Source of the DNA: Chryseobacterium sp. CY350
GTDB taxonomy: Bacteria; Bacteroidota; Bacteroidia; Flavobacteriales; Weeksellaceae
DNA: 64,000 nt
Direction of reading: 5' to 3'
Assembly (NCBI RefSeq): GCF_027945075.1
Contig: NZ_CP116034.1
Coordinates: forward strand, 372,001 to 436,000
Under the pieces are notes generated by a model. The model was given only the letters and a program-made list of their open reading frames with translations. It did no database searches and had not been told where the DNA came from. The position numbers and the translations under genes were made by a program. Below are positions 1 through 8,459 of the stretch, piece after piece (the first letter of the stretch is position 1; each line of letters opens with the position of its first letter).

Positions 1-378
1 ATATGCGGAGATTCTCATTCTGAAGAATTTAATTTTATCAGAGAGTTTTCTCGTTATAACCTAAACGACATTCCTCTATATTACTTAAAGCCTCGACATC
101 CTTTGATACTCATTGATCAGGAGCAGTTTGATAATCCTAAACTTCACTTCTTGAAACCTCATTTAGAACTTCATAAAAACTATCGATTGTATGAGTTTTA
201 TTATGGAGGATATACCTACTTGCTTCATACTAATGCATTTATGCAGGAGTTACACATCAATAATTACAATGCTGAAGTGGTTTTAAAAAATAAAAATAGT
301 ATGAATTTATCAACATTGGTACAAATTCATAAAATGGAAGATTTAGATTTTAGATATAATCTATTCAATCAGAGATAA
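1..378 (+). CDS. C-terminal part of an unknown protein (5' end outside window)
   Basis: The reading frame is open from the first base (residues begin ICGDSHSEEF) and ends at the TAA at 376-378, so this is the last ~125 residues of a gene that starts before the window. An internal TTG at 103 could be mistaken for a start, but the upstream codons are in frame and protein-like. The fragment is rich in aromatic residues and His (for example LHFLKPHLELHKNYRLYEF), with no signal or membrane segment. I recognise no family. It converges on the minus-strand AraC gene 31 bp downstream. Confidence 0.6.
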   Translation: MCGDSHSEEFNFIREFSRYNLNDIPLYYLKPRHPLILIDQEQFDNPKLHFLKPHLELHKNYRLYEFYYGGYTYLLHTNAFMQELHINNYNAEVVLKNKNSMNLSTLVQIHKMEDLDFRYNLFNQR

Positions 379-409
379 ATTAGTAAAAAAGATAAATCTC
401 AAAAAACGA

Positions 410-2095
410 TCAACTTTCAAAATATTCTTTAGGTGATTTACCATATTCTTCCTTGAATGCTGTCGCAAAAAATTCCGGACTTCCAAATCCTAAATTTGAT
501 GAAATGTCCTTGATTTTTTGGTTTTTGAACTGAGAATCTGTTTTCAATTTTTCATCAAGATATTTAAATCTTAAATCTGTAAGGTAAGCATTGAATGTTT
601 TTCCTGTTTTTATCTTAATTATTTTACTTAGATATTTATCATTTGTATTTAATTTCTGGGCAAGAGAGGTCAGCTTTAAATCTTGTTCAAGAAATCCAAA
701 AGATGATTCAAAACTGTTCATTGCTTTTAAAATTTGTTCAACAGTCAGTTTGTTGATGGGTCTGTAAATATCGTAATCAATTTCCTCTTGAGCAAAAACT
801 TCTGTGGTTTTAGGTCGTTGAGTTTCTTCGTCTATTTTTTCTTCACTAAAATTTTGAGTATTGGAAATATTATTTTGTTCACGGGTTTTGTTAGATTTTA
901 CTTTCTTAAAAACATAATAAATTATAGCGAGAGAACTTAAGCAAATAATCACGTAACTCATGATTTCACTCAGAGTATTACTTTCTTCATCTTCTTCTAT
1001 CTTATATTTTTCGTCAAATTCTTTTAGTTTAGTTTGGATATATTTATGGATTTCTCTTTCATATTTATCAAATTCAAGAAGATCGTTCATTGAAGCTAAT
1101 TGCTGTTCAGTAGTTCCATGCTTTTTGTAATATTCTGTAAAAAAATCAAATGCGGGGCGAAAGGAAGGAGATGTCTTACGGTTTTTAAAATAGTTGTCTC
1201 TTATCTGTTTAAATATTGGGAATGCTTTTTCTGTTTCACCAGATTTCCAATAACATTGCGCCAAAAGAAAACTAACATTTTCAGGAACCCGATAATTTAT
1301 TTTATGCATTATATCTAAAGCATTGTTAATTTTAATTATCGCAGATGAATATTTTCCCATTGAAAAGTCATTATAAGCGTCACTAAAATATATATGAAAT
1401 TTATAAAAATTGAAATCTCTGTTTTTACTGTAGAAACTGTAGGCTTCTTTTATAAGTAAATCATTCTCTTTATGTTCTTTTAATTTTGCATTTGTGAGAA
1501 TCATAGCAGTTAAAAAAGTACTGTACCACAATTTGCTATCGTTATTGATTTGATGTTTTTTAAAATATAAATATTGATTTTTTAAAAGTTTTTTGGCCTC
1601 TTCATCCTCACCAATTATTAGTCTAAGTTTTCCGATTGTAAAAAGGGATTTTCTTGATAATTCATCAGAATTTTGATTTCTAAAATAATCGTAAGATGTT
1701 ATTGAAAATTCTATCGCTCTCTTATAGTCGTATATCATTATACTTCCATTTGCGATTGTGAAATATGAACTTCCTATTGCGACTTGATCATGCAGCTTAA
1801 TAGCTAAAGTTAAAATACTATCTCCATACTTTAATCCTGAGCTGTCCGTAGCTGTGCCAGAGGCAAAATCATAGGCATCAAGTAGTTCTTTAGAATTTCC
1901 TTCTTTTTTGGCTAAAGTCACATAATTTTTTGAGAGCAAAAAAGCCTCTTCCCTGTCTTTAGTACTGAGGATCTTAGTTTTAATTTTTTCAAATTTTGAA
2001 AACTCCTTGACTTCCGTCTTTTCTTGTCCATTTACACAGTAAGAAAAAAGAATAAAAAGTAATAGAAATTTATAAAGTCGTCGAAATTTGGTCAT
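410..2095 (-). CDS. TPR-repeat, membrane-anchored AraC-family transcriptional regulator
   Basis: About 561 aa when started at the ATG at 2095 (MTKFRRLYKFLLLFILFSYC...). A longer frame to 2161 would put a non-signal extension ahead of this clear signal/anchor sequence. Residues ~30-370 are helical, Tyr/Lys-rich TPR-like repeats expected in the periplasm. A single transmembrane helix lies at ~376-396 (IMSYVIICLSSLAIIYYVF). The last ~90 residues form an AraC/XylS double HTH, with LAQKLNTNDKYLSKIIK as the first helix pair and ISSNLGFGSPEFFATAFKEE as the second. This TPR-TM-AraC layout is common in Flavobacteriia, where such proteins are thought to pass an envelope signal to transcription. The target is unknown. 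It is transcribed away from the small membrane-protein cluster at 2350. Confidence 0.8.
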   Translation of the reverse strand: MTKFRRLYKFLLLFILFSYCVNGQEKTEVKEFSKFEKIKTKILSTKDREEAFLLSKNYVTLAKKEGNSKELLDAYDFASGTATDSSGLKYGDSILTLAIKLHDQVAIGSSYFTIANGSIMIYDYKRAIEFSITSYDYFRNQNSDELSRKSLFTIGKLRLIIGEDEEAKKLLKNQYLYFKKHQINNDSKLWYSTFLTAMILTNAKLKEHKENDLLIKEAYSFYSKNRDFNFYKFHIYFSDAYNDFSMGKYSSAIIKINNALDIMHKINYRVPENVSFLLAQCYWKSGETEKAFPIFKQIRDNYFKNRKTSPSFRPAFDFFTEYYKKHGTTEQQLASMNDLLEFDKYEREIHKYIQTKLKEFDEKYKIEEDEESNTLSEIMSYVIICLSSLAIIYYVFKKVKSNKTREQNNISNTQNFSEEKIDEETQRPKTTEVFAQEEIDYDIYRPINKLTVEQILKAMNSFESSFGFLEQDLKLTSLAQKLNTNDKYLSKIIKIKTGKTFNAYLTDLRFKYLDEKLKTDSQFKNQKIKDISSNLGFGSPEFFATAFKEEYGKSPKEYFES

Positions 2096-2285
2096 GAAAT
2101 AGTCGATTAATCTGCCAAATAACGGAAATATTTCACAAAAACACAAATGCATGTCAAGCAATTGTTAATCAGAGTATTAATTTTTAAGTTTTTCTATTCA
2201 GAAAGATTGTTTTCCCATTGAGAAAGATAATTTTTCTACCCAAAAATATAATTTATCCTTTTAGATAGCATGAAAATTTAGAGGA

Positions 2286-2318
2286 TTTGGAATAAGACTT
2301 TTTACCAATATATATTTG
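2286..2318 (+). promoter_or_regulatory. Bacteroidetes-type promoter for the small membrane-protein cluster
   Basis: TTTG at 2286-2289 is followed, after 21 bp, by TATATTTG at 2311-2318, matching the TTTG / TAnnTTTG pattern of Bacteroidetes housekeeping promoters. The ATG at 2350 lies 31 bp after the -7 element, which suits a short leader. Assignment is by pattern only. Confidence 0.55.
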
Positions 2319-2349
2319 CCACAGAAACAAATAAAATTTAAAATAAATT

Positions 2350-2574
2350 ATGAAACAAAAAACGACATGGGTAACAAATCCCACAAAAACACAATTAATA
2401 GCTGTTTTAGCTTGGTACACAACAAGCTTTGTTTTAATAGTAGCTGTTATGACAGAACTTTTTGAAAAAACACCGGCCTTCAGAGAAAACTATATGCTTC
2501 TGGTTGTCCTCATCTTTGCAACGATTGCAGTTGCAAAAATTTTAACAAACTATTTCAAAAAGCTAAATAATTAA
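2350..2574 (+). CDS. Small two-helix membrane protein (74 aa)
   Basis: MKQKTTWVTNPTKTQLIAVL begins a short cytosolic head followed by two hydrophobic stretches (residues ~16-37 and ~47-66) and a basic tail KKLNN. No family is recognised. It is the first gene downstream of a good promoter and heads a row of similar tiny membrane-protein genes. The next gene shares the motif NPTKTQ and the FRENYMLL region, so the two are duplicates. The role is unknown. Confidence 0.55.
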   Translation: MKQKTTWVTNPTKTQLIAVLAWYTTSFVLIVAVMTELFEKTPAFRENYMLLVVLIFATIAVAKILTNYFKKLNN

Positions 2575-2579
2575 TTAAG

Positions 2580-2813
2580 ATGAATAACAAAAGTAACTGG
2601 CTTGAAAACCCAACAAAAACACAATTTCTAATAAGCATGATGCTCTACATCACGAGCTTCGCAATATTGTTAGCAGCGTTAACAAACTTCTTTCAAGAAT
2701 CTATTGATTTTTAGAGAAACTACATGCTACTATTTTTAAATATACCAGTATTTATATTGATGATAAAAACTATCAAAAACTTTCACAGAAACACTAATAA
2801 AACAAGAGAATAA
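2580..2813 (+). pseudogene. Paralogue of the preceding small membrane protein, interrupted by an in-frame TAG
   Basis: The frame opens at ATG 2580 (MNNKSNWLENPTKTQFLISM) and meets TAG at 2712-2714, then stays open with RNYMLLFLNIP... to the TAA at 2811-2813. The intact neighbour reads FRENYMLL where this copy reads F-stop-RNYMLL. At base level this is consistent with one T inserted and one A lost a few bases later, which leaves a stop but restores the frame. A truncated 44-aa one-helix product is possible. Either a recent pseudogene or a sequence error in a T/A-rich stretch would explain it. Confidence 0.55.
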
Positions 2814-2816
2814 GAA

Positions 2817-3047
2817 ATGACTCCTAACACTAAAAACAAATTTATCAATGCAATTCCGCTCATCATTATTGCATTCGTTATCTCTAGATTTTTCAGCTCC
2901 TCAGTTTTCGATACAATGATCTCTGATGGGAATGAAGAAATTAAAGACTTTGTAAAGAAATCCTTTAATTGGGGAATCTGCTTCGGTGCTCTTATCATAA
3001 TTTTTATAAAATATCTTTCAAAGGTTCTAAAGACTAAAAATAAATAA
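2817..3047 (+). CDS. Small two-helix membrane protein (76 aa)
   Basis: MTPNTKNKFINAIPLIIIAF opens a hydrophobic helix at residues ~12-26. After a charged loop (SDGNEEIKDFVKK) a second helix follows at ~51-64, then a Lys-rich tail. It starts 3 bp after the end of the interrupted paralogue, so the cluster is probably co-transcribed. No recognised family or function. Confidence 0.5.
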   Translation: MTPNTKNKFINAIPLIIIAFVISRFFSSSVFDTMISDGNEEIKDFVKKSFNWGICFGALIIIFIKYLSKVLKTKNK

Positions 3048-3062
3048 TTTAAAAAATAAACT

Positions 3063-3221
3063 ATGAAACCAATCGCTATTTTATTTGCTGTTCAGGCTTC
3101 TGCAGTATCATTCGTAAAATATTATCAGGATTTTTGGGATCTTCCCTCTGTTCTGAGTCTTGGAAGTCTTTTGGCTTTCTCGGGATATTTAATTGCTCAT
3201 CTTGTGAGCTTTAGGAAATAA
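3063..3221 (+). CDS. Very small membrane protein (52 aa)
   Basis: ATG at 3063 gives MKPIAILFAVQASAVSFVKY, then DFWDLPSVLSLGSLLAFSGY and a basic end (SFRK-stop). There are two short hydrophobic segments with a Trp/Asp loop. It sits 15 bp after the previous gene in the same direction. Support comes from spacing, composition and cluster membership only. Confidence 0.4.
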   Translation: MKPIAILFAVQASAVSFVKYYQDFWDLPSVLSLGSLLAFSGYLIAHLVSFRK

Positions 3222-3262
3222 TACTATTGAATTATTAACCAACTTAAAATTTAATCTAAACC

Positions 3263-3442
3263 ATGGAAATATTTGCTTTCATTTACATAATAATTATTTT
3301 AGCAGCAATCATAATGGGATTAGTTACAGTAAAAAACAATCCTAAGTTAACAAAAAGAGAACGGGTGAACTATTCATTACTTATTGTTATGTTTCCAATT
3401 TTGGGTAGTTTTATCTACTATTTTTTGAAAACAAAAAAGTAG
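3263..3442 (+). CDS. Small membrane protein resembling a PLD nuclease N-terminal (PLDc_N-like) anchor
   Basis: 59 aa: MEIFAFIYIIIILAAIIMGL forms one helix, and after a basic loop (KNNPKLTKRERVNYS) a second helix reads LLIVMFPILGSFIYYFLKTKK. The pattern FPILGSxxYYF is typical of PLDc_N-type two-helix proteins, which are usually accessory membrane proteins of unknown role. It is the last gene of the small-protein cluster and is followed by a hairpin terminator. Confidence 0.45.
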   Translation: MEIFAFIYIIIILAAIIMGLVTVKNNPKLTKRERVNYSLLIVMFPILGSFIYYFLKTKK

Positions 3443-3478
3443 TATGGTGTATTCAAAATAAATCTTATGATTAATCAA

Positions 3479-3519
3479 AAAAAAGGGATAAGCTTTTTTG
3501 GTTCTCCCTTTTTTATTTT
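3479..3519 (+). terminator. Rho-independent terminator
   Basis: AAAAAAGGGA (3479-3488) pairs with TCCCTTTTTT (3505-3514) around a 16-base loop and runs into a T-rich tail. It ends the small membrane-protein cluster. Confidence 0.6.
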
Positions 3520-3710
3520 AAAAACTCTTCAAAATCCTATCCAGTTCCTCTTCCAAAATCTATTGCGAAGTTGAGAAACAGATGCTAACATGACCTTCAG
3601 CTCCTTTTCCAAACCATCTTTCGGAGCCTGGAACAATGGCTACTTTGCCTTGTTTTAAAACATGCTGGGCAAAGTCATCGCTCAACATTCCGTTTTCTAT
3701 TTTTGGGAAT
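3518..3710 (-). pseudogene. C-terminal relic of a class I/II pyridoxal-phosphate aminotransferase
   Basis: On the minus strand this reads FPKIENGMLSDDFAQHVLKQ, then GKVAIVPGSERWFGKGAEGH and VSICFSTSQ, then TAG (3560-3562) and ILEEELDRILKSF-stop. This is the typical C-terminus of PLP aminotransferases (VAxxPGSxFG...GxxRISFSTS..ELxxALxRI). The internal stop and the lack of any upstream body of the gene show a fragment. It abuts another relic at 3747. Confidence 0.6.
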
Positions 3711-3746
3711 GATTATGAGATTCAAATTTGAAAAATAATCACAACA

Positions 3747-4475
3747 TCACTTTTTTTCCGTAATTTTAAGTCTCACAAAACGATTAGTTTTTAAGGTGTT
3801 ATTATTAAAGCACACCTGATAATTTTCTTTTACATCCCTGATGTAGTCACACCCTGTTGAATATAAGTTGAACCATACACGAAAATATTTGAATTTTCGT
3901 CTGAGTCAACACATAAGAATCATAATCATTTCCCGGAAGAAAAGTTTTCCAGACGATATTTCCAGCTATATTTTTTTTGTATAACAAAGAATGCGGTTGT
4001 CCTGGAGCGATGACGGGGTCACTCCAAACCATGCATTAGCAGTCGATATATCAGTAAAAATATTACATGATGATTTCAGGAAATACTGGCCCCCCGCGTT
4101 ATCTGCATGATCTAAATATTTAGTCTGAAACACATTGTTTCCGGCTGAATCACCACGGAAATCAGACTTTGTAAACTTTAGGTATTGTTAAAGTGACCAT
4201 AGATAACATTTGTACTAAATGCCATGTTTACGTCCTGCCCACCGATAGTTACATGCTGATTGTAATATGGAGCTGAAAGGTTACTATTGATCTGCACACC
4301 TCCCTAAACATGATGGTGGTTTTGCAAATTTAAATTCAAATGCATATCTGACAAATCAGATCCTGCAGGTCCATAATATGTTCCACAGATTCTTTCATAA
4401 TCAAAAGATTGTGATGCTAGATAATATCATGAAACTTAGCAAGTAAAAAACTGCCTTAATATAAACATAGGACAT
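3747..4475 (-). pseudogene. Decayed third copy of the T9SS repeat protein found at 5919 and 9055
   Basis: Minus-strand translation gives a signal-peptide-like start at 4475 (MSYVYIKAVFYLLSFMI). In shifted frames it continues with YERICGTYYGPAGSDLS, matching YERTYGTYYGP of the 9055 gene. Further on NIVWKTFLPGNDYDSYVL matches the LLWKTFLPEN segment of the same gene. A short Arg/Lys-rich end follows (TNRFVRLKITEKK-stop). Several frameshifts and stops are present and most of the repeat body is missing, so this is a deleted and decayed copy in inverted orientation. Confidence 0.6.
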
Positions 4476-4646
4476 GCAAACATATATTATGTTAATTTTT
4501 TGACGTGAATTTTGGTATAGAATCTCACATGGAAGCTGGATAAATATAAAATTATTTTAAAACTTTAAAATTTTATAGAATATTTAGAATAAACTCGCAA
4601 CAAAATTCGATTATGAATAATTATCTTACAATAAATTAGAAAAAAA

Positions 4647-4679
4647 TTGCTGGTTTGTAAATTTGTTTTTTTACATTTG
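4647..4679 (+). promoter_or_regulatory. Bacteroidetes-type promoter upstream of the first secreted module
   Basis: TTG (4647-4649) and TACATTTG (4672-4679) are spaced 22 bp apart. A second overlapping TAAATTTG lies at 4658-4665. The nearest confident gene starts at 4979, leaving a ~290-bp leader with only a 32-codon reading frame (4732-4830). Confidence 0.45.
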
Positions 4680-4731
4680 CAAAGAATTCAACTGTAAGTG
4701 ACATTCAAATCACACCAATAAAATCATTAAT

Positions 4732-4830
4732 ATGAGAGATGCAATTATTAAAAAATGTATCGGGTACAGGCTATACGAAGCCGAATACAACCATACGAAG
4801 TCATATTTTTTCACAGCTTCATGCTCTTGA
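4732..4830 (+). CDS. Possible 32-aa small protein or leader peptide
   Basis: MRDAIIKKCIGYRLYEAEYN followed by HTKSYFFTASCS and TGA. It lies 52 bp after a good -7 element and is the first start codon of that predicted transcript. No family is recognised and so short a frame can occur by chance. It may be a decayed gene end. Confidence 0.2.
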   Translation: MRDAIIKKCIGYRLYEAEYNHTKSYFFTASCS

Positions 4831-4978
4831 CTGCTTTTTTACTCAAAGAATCCATGTAAACATTTAGATGTTAATTATTGACACTAAATCTAATACTTAA
4901 AACACCAAATTTTCCAAAAACCAATTCTGAAAAATTTGCCTATTTATATTTTAAAAACAAATCTAAAAAAGTTATTAT

Positions 4979-5374
4979 ATGACAAAAATTATTATCACTG
5001 TATTATTAAGCAGTAATTTATTTATTACTTCATGCGCTAGCGAAAACGCAGTAATAAATTCCGTGGAACAAGTTAACCAAAGTACAAATCTAACAGCTAG
5101 AACAAAAGAAACAATTAATTTTGAGAATGCACTGAAGGAAATATTAAAACCAGAATATCGTCAACCTTTAATTGGAACGGGCTCAAGAGAAAATCCACAA
5201 GAATTAAGTGACGCAAGAAAGCAAATACTTTTGCCGGCGGCAATTGACCTTCTAAAAGCTGCAGAGAAATCAGGACAAAAAGCTTCCGTGGAACCTTATG
5301 GAGATCGAGATGCAACGATTAATTTGGCTATGAAAATCTATATACAATCTTCAGGTAAAAAAACAAATTTATAA
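4979..5374 (+). CDS. Small outer-envelope lipoprotein, module copy 1
   Basis: 131 aa with a lipoprotein signal ending in LFITSC-ASE (lipobox Cys at residue 19). The mature part is Glu/Lys-rich and helical: NFENALKEILKPEYRQPLIG and ILLPAAIDLLKAAEKSGQ. It is the first gene of a three-gene module repeated at 8058-10878. The second copy also encodes a lipoprotein with the shared pattern F(D/E)xALK...LLxPxA...LI(N)xAxxxYxQ. It sits 11 bp before the next gene. The function is unknown; a role as chaperone or anchor for the exported partners is conceivable but unproven. Confidence 0.65.
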   Translation: MTKIIITVLLSSNLFITSCASENAVINSVEQVNQSTNLTARTKETINFENALKEILKPEYRQPLIGTGSRENPQELSDARKQILLPAAIDLLKAAEKSGQKASVEPYGDRDATINLAMKIYIQSSGKKTNL

Positions 5375-5385
5375 ATATTATAATT

Positions 5386-5916
5386 ATGAAAAAAATACTT
5401 TTCTTATTTACATTAATCTCATTTCAGCTATTTTACTCACAAGGAGAAATAAATATATTTAATTTTTCTTCCTATGATATGCACTTTACATTATTAGCTA
5501 ATAACCCGGGAAATACAGCCGGCGGTTGTACTCCTAACCTTAACACGTGGGGCAGTCCAACAATATTATCTGGAGATCCTGTAACAGGAAATCCTCTTAC
5601 GTATACTAGTTATAATAATGCATTAGTTCAGTCTCCAATTGTTGTTTCGTGGAGTAATGGAACGCAAGTTTATAATGCACCAGGTCCTTATGGAATATTA
5701 AATGTTTATTCTGCCTCAACAAAGTGGTTGGGATCTAAATTTTCCGTCAATGATCCAGCTACGGGCAATGGTATACCAAATGGTGGATTTTCAATAGGTG
5801 GCATAGGATGCGGTTCTTCTAATATATTTGTTCCTAATGTTGGAGGTACAGCCCCTTATCCAATTTTTGGTCAATGGTTTACTGTCGGCAGCGTGACATA
5901 CTTTGTTATTCAGTAA
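5386..5916 (+). CDS. Secreted ~176-aa protein, module copy 1
   Basis: The signal peptide MKKILFLFTLISFQLFYSQ is followed by GEINIFNFSSYDMHF and a Gly/Asn/Ser/Pro-rich, beta-prone body with two Cys near residues 48 and 144. It ends in VGSVTYFVIQ. The product of the second module (8460-9014) begins and ends similarly (MHIYNFTD... and ENYYVIIQ), so they are homologues. There is no C-terminal sorting domain. The start of the large T9SS protein is 2 bp after this stop, so the two are translationally linked. No known family recognised. Confidence 0.65.
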   Translation: MKKILFLFTLISFQLFYSQGEINIFNFSSYDMHFTLLANNPGNTAGGCTPNLNTWGSPTILSGDPVTGNPLTYTSYNNALVQSPIVVSWSNGTQVYNAPGPYGILNVYSASTKWLGSKFSVNDPATGNGIPNGGFSIGGIGCGSSNIFVPNVGGTAPYPIFGQWFTVGSVTYFVIQ

Positions 5917-5918
5917 AG

Positions 5919-7733
5919 ATGAGGAATTCTTATTACTACATTCTAATATTTTGTGCAGGATTATATTCTGCACAAGTTTCTCAGGTCTATGAAAGAAGCT
6001 GGGGAACTTATTTTGGTGGAGTTCATACCAACGGAACTACGGGACCCACTAGTTATAAAGCAATAGAGGTTAATGATGGTAATATTATCATTGACAGAGA
6101 ATACAATAGTAGCTCAAATACCAGTTATTACAACCAATTTATCACTTCAGGTATGCAAGGATTTACTCCCAGCATACTCAATCGGTTAGAAGGAAAGATT
6201 AATAATAATGGTTCTTTGCTCTATTCAAAATATGCGATTCCTAGTGCTGCATTAAGCACATCCGAAAGTGAGAGAATAATATATCGTGATCAGGATGGAA
6301 GTTATTATATAAACGAATCAAAAAATGTACTAAATGCTTCCGCAAGTACAGGAGTTTGGCTTACAAGTTCTATAGTAGAAGATATAGAAAACAACAGAAC
6401 ATCACTTTTAGCAAAGTATGACGCTAACGGTATATTTCTATGGAGAACATTCATTCCTGCAGGTATTTCAGATCTAAGCTTTACAACAGACGATGCAGGA
6501 AATATATACTTCTCAGGACTTACCAAAAAACAAGACTTAGCAGATACGGGAAGTTATCAAAGCAATTTTGTACTAGATTACATAAATGGAAACATTAGAA
6601 AGAATGCTTATCTCGTAAAACTTAATTCTTTGGGACAAAAAATATGGTCAACCTACTATCCTGCTGAACAAATATTTTCTCTTGATGAATATAATGGAGA
6701 TCTGTACTTAGTTACCAGTTCAGATTTCTTAGGGACAAATACACAACTTGCCACCAACGGCACATTTCAGCAAACCAAAGCGCTCAGTGCTATTTCGAGA
6801 TTTAGTGCCAATACTGGCCAAAGAATCTGGGGTACATATTATGGACCTTCTGATAATTATGGAAATGTTGGCATAATAAAAGTAACAGAAACCGGCATTT
6901 ATACATTAGGTTTGTCTTTTGAAATTTACTCACCCAATAATACCAACTATTTTGCAACTGCAGGAGCGTATCAGGCGCAACCGATGGGAAACCAAGACAG
7001 TGTGATCAGCAAATTTAGTTTTTCCGGACAGCGAGTTTGGAGCACTTACTTTGGAGGCATAGAATCAGATGATTTTTCTAGTCTGGATGTAAAAGGCAGC
7101 AAAATATTGATTTCTGGGTCAACATCCAGTCAGAATCTTGCCAGCGCAAATGCCTTCGTAAACGTAAAGCCCAACCTGAATGTGCCTGATATTTTTTTTG
7201 CAATGTTTAATACATCTGGAGAATTGGTTGTTTCTTCTTATTACGGAGCTACTGACGTTTCTTTAGGAACATTCCTTGGTGGATCTGTAAAATCCTTTTT
7301 TTCAAATAATTCAGAGTCATTCTACTTGGCTGGAATTACTGCAAACCACAACGGGTTCTCAACAGAAGGAGCATTTCAACCCGCAATCCTACCAATAACA
7401 GGACCAAGCAGTTCAGACTACACTTTTTTTATTGCTAAGTTTGCGCCCAAAAACCTTTCAACATCAGAGAGTATAAAAGCTGATCAAATTAAGCTTTTTA
7501 ATAACCCGAATAACGGGAATTTCAACATAACTGGAGATTTATTAAGCACCACAAATTGCAAAATTCATATTTTCGACATTTCCGGAAAACTAATCTATAA
7601 AGCAAACTTACCCAAAGGTAAAATTCACAAATTCTCTTTAGAAAATCTTATTATATCCGGAACTTATATTCTCAACTTATCTTCAGATAATGGGGAAGTA
7701 CTAAAAACATTTAAACTCATTGTAAAGAAATAA
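5919..7733 (+). CDS. T9SS-secreted beta-propeller-like (SBBP-type) repeat protein, module copy 1
   Basis: 604 aa from ATG 5919 (MRNSYYYILIFCAGLYSAQ, signal peptide). The earlier in-frame ATG at 5874 lies inside the preceding gene. The mature protein opens with YERSWGTYFGG. It then has recurring units of the form TxGxYQ...D..I.K.(S/N)..G...W.TY(F/Y)GG, as in TAGAYQAQPMGNQDSVISKF and GQRVWSTYFGG, which is the signature of SBBP beta-propeller-like repeats. The last ~75 residues are a type A T9SS sorting domain: LFNNPNNGNFNITGDL, then IFDISGKLIYK and GTYILNLSSDNGEVLKTFKL. I expect export to the cell surface by the Por/T9SS machinery. The ligand or substrate is unknown. It is closely related to the 9055 gene. 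Confidence 0.8.
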   Translation: MRNSYYYILIFCAGLYSAQVSQVYERSWGTYFGGVHTNGTTGPTSYKAIEVNDGNIIIDREYNSSSNTSYYNQFITSGMQGFTPSILNRLEGKINNNGSLLYSKYAIPSAALSTSESERIIYRDQDGSYYINESKNVLNASASTGVWLTSSIVEDIENNRTSLLAKYDANGIFLWRTFIPAGISDLSFTTDDAGNIYFSGLTKKQDLADTGSYQSNFVLDYINGNIRKNAYLVKLNSLGQKIWSTYYPAEQIFSLDEYNGDLYLVTSSDFLGTNTQLATNGTFQQTKALSAISRFSANTGQRIWGTYYGPSDNYGNVGIIKVTETGIYTLGLSFEIYSPNNTNYFATAGAYQAQPMGNQDSVISKFSFSGQRVWSTYFGGIESDDFSSLDVKGSKILISGSTSSQNLASANAFVNVKPNLNVPDIFFAMFNTSGELVVSSYYGATDVSLGTFLGGSVKSFFSNNSESFYLAGITANHNGFSTEGAFQPAILPITGPSSSDYTFFIAKFAPKNLSTSESIKADQIKLFNNPNNGNFNITGDLLSTTNCKIHIFDISGKLIYKANLPKGKIHKFSLENLIISGTYILNLSSDNGEVLKTFKLIVKK

Positions 7734-8057
7734 TAATTTCACTAGACATCTCATAATAACCGAATCTAGAATCATCTAAAAATATGATAACCACAAACAT
7801 TACGTGTGTAGAAATATAAGTTGCGAAATGAATTACATCCATGAGGTCAAACGTATTTTCTATTTTTAGCGAACCACTAACCAACACTTGGTTGCGTTAA
7901 AGATCTACTTAGTCATTCCTTTAAAATTGCAATAATATATTGACTTATCTGAAAGAGATGTTATCGAAAAAGGTTTTAAAATTCATCAATATTCTTTTTA
8001 TTTTATAATAATTTGAACTATTTTAATAAATTTTTAACACACAAAACAATTTTACGT
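7734..8057. other. Intergenic region between the two secreted modules
   Basis: 324 bp of AT-rich sequence separates module 1 from module 2. I see no convincing gene, no strong hairpin and no clear TAnnTTTG element. An in-frame ATG at 8013 precedes the lipoprotein but would spoil its signal peptide. Confidence 0.4.
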
Positions 8058-8450
8058 ATGAAAAAACTCATTTTTATTTTCATTATGTCAGGTGCTATGG
8101 TTGCCTGTCAAAATGATGAAAAAGTTTCTTCTCAACAAGAAGAATCGATGATGCATCAAGAGATGGTGCAAAAAGTCAATAATTCTAAGACTAAAGAAAT
8201 GACCGATTTTGATGCTGCTCTTAAAAAAATCGGAAAAGATGGACCGGAAAAATACATAGATCCAAATGGTCAGCTGAACCAAGCAGGCTTCAATCTATTA
8301 GCACCACTTGCCAAGAAAATTATTATTTCCTCTGGAAAAACAGAAGCCGATTTAAGATCTTTAAGCGATGGAGATTTAATTAATGACGCTTTTAGGGTGT
8401 ATCAGCAAAATATGTCAAAATATAGATCTTCTTTATCATTAACTAAATAA
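8058..8450 (+). CDS. Small outer-envelope lipoprotein, module copy 2
   Basis: 130 aa from ATG 8058: MKKLIFIFIMSGAMVACQND, lipobox Cys at residue 17. The mature region starts with a Glu/Gln/Met-rich linker (KVSSQQEESMMHQEMVQKV). The part homologous to the 4979 product follows: MTDFDAALKKIGKDGPEKYI and GFNLLAPLAKKIIISSGK, ending NDAFRVYQQNMSKY. It is the first gene of the second module, 9 bp before the next gene. An upstream in-frame ATG at 8013 was rejected because it puts 15 residues ahead of the signal. The role is unknown. Confidence 0.7.
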   Translation: MKKLIFIFIMSGAMVACQNDEKVSSQQEESMMHQEMVQKVNNSKTKEMTDFDAALKKIGKDGPEKYIDPNGQLNQAGFNLLAPLAKKIIISSGKTEADLRSLSDGDLINDAFRVYQQNMSKYRSSLSLTK

Positions 8451-8459
8451 ACTCAAAAA

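Noticed and set aside
3847..4032. 61-codon minus-strand frame as a separate small gene
   Set aside because: It matches the middle of the 9055 T9SS repeat protein and is better explained as part of the decayed third copy.
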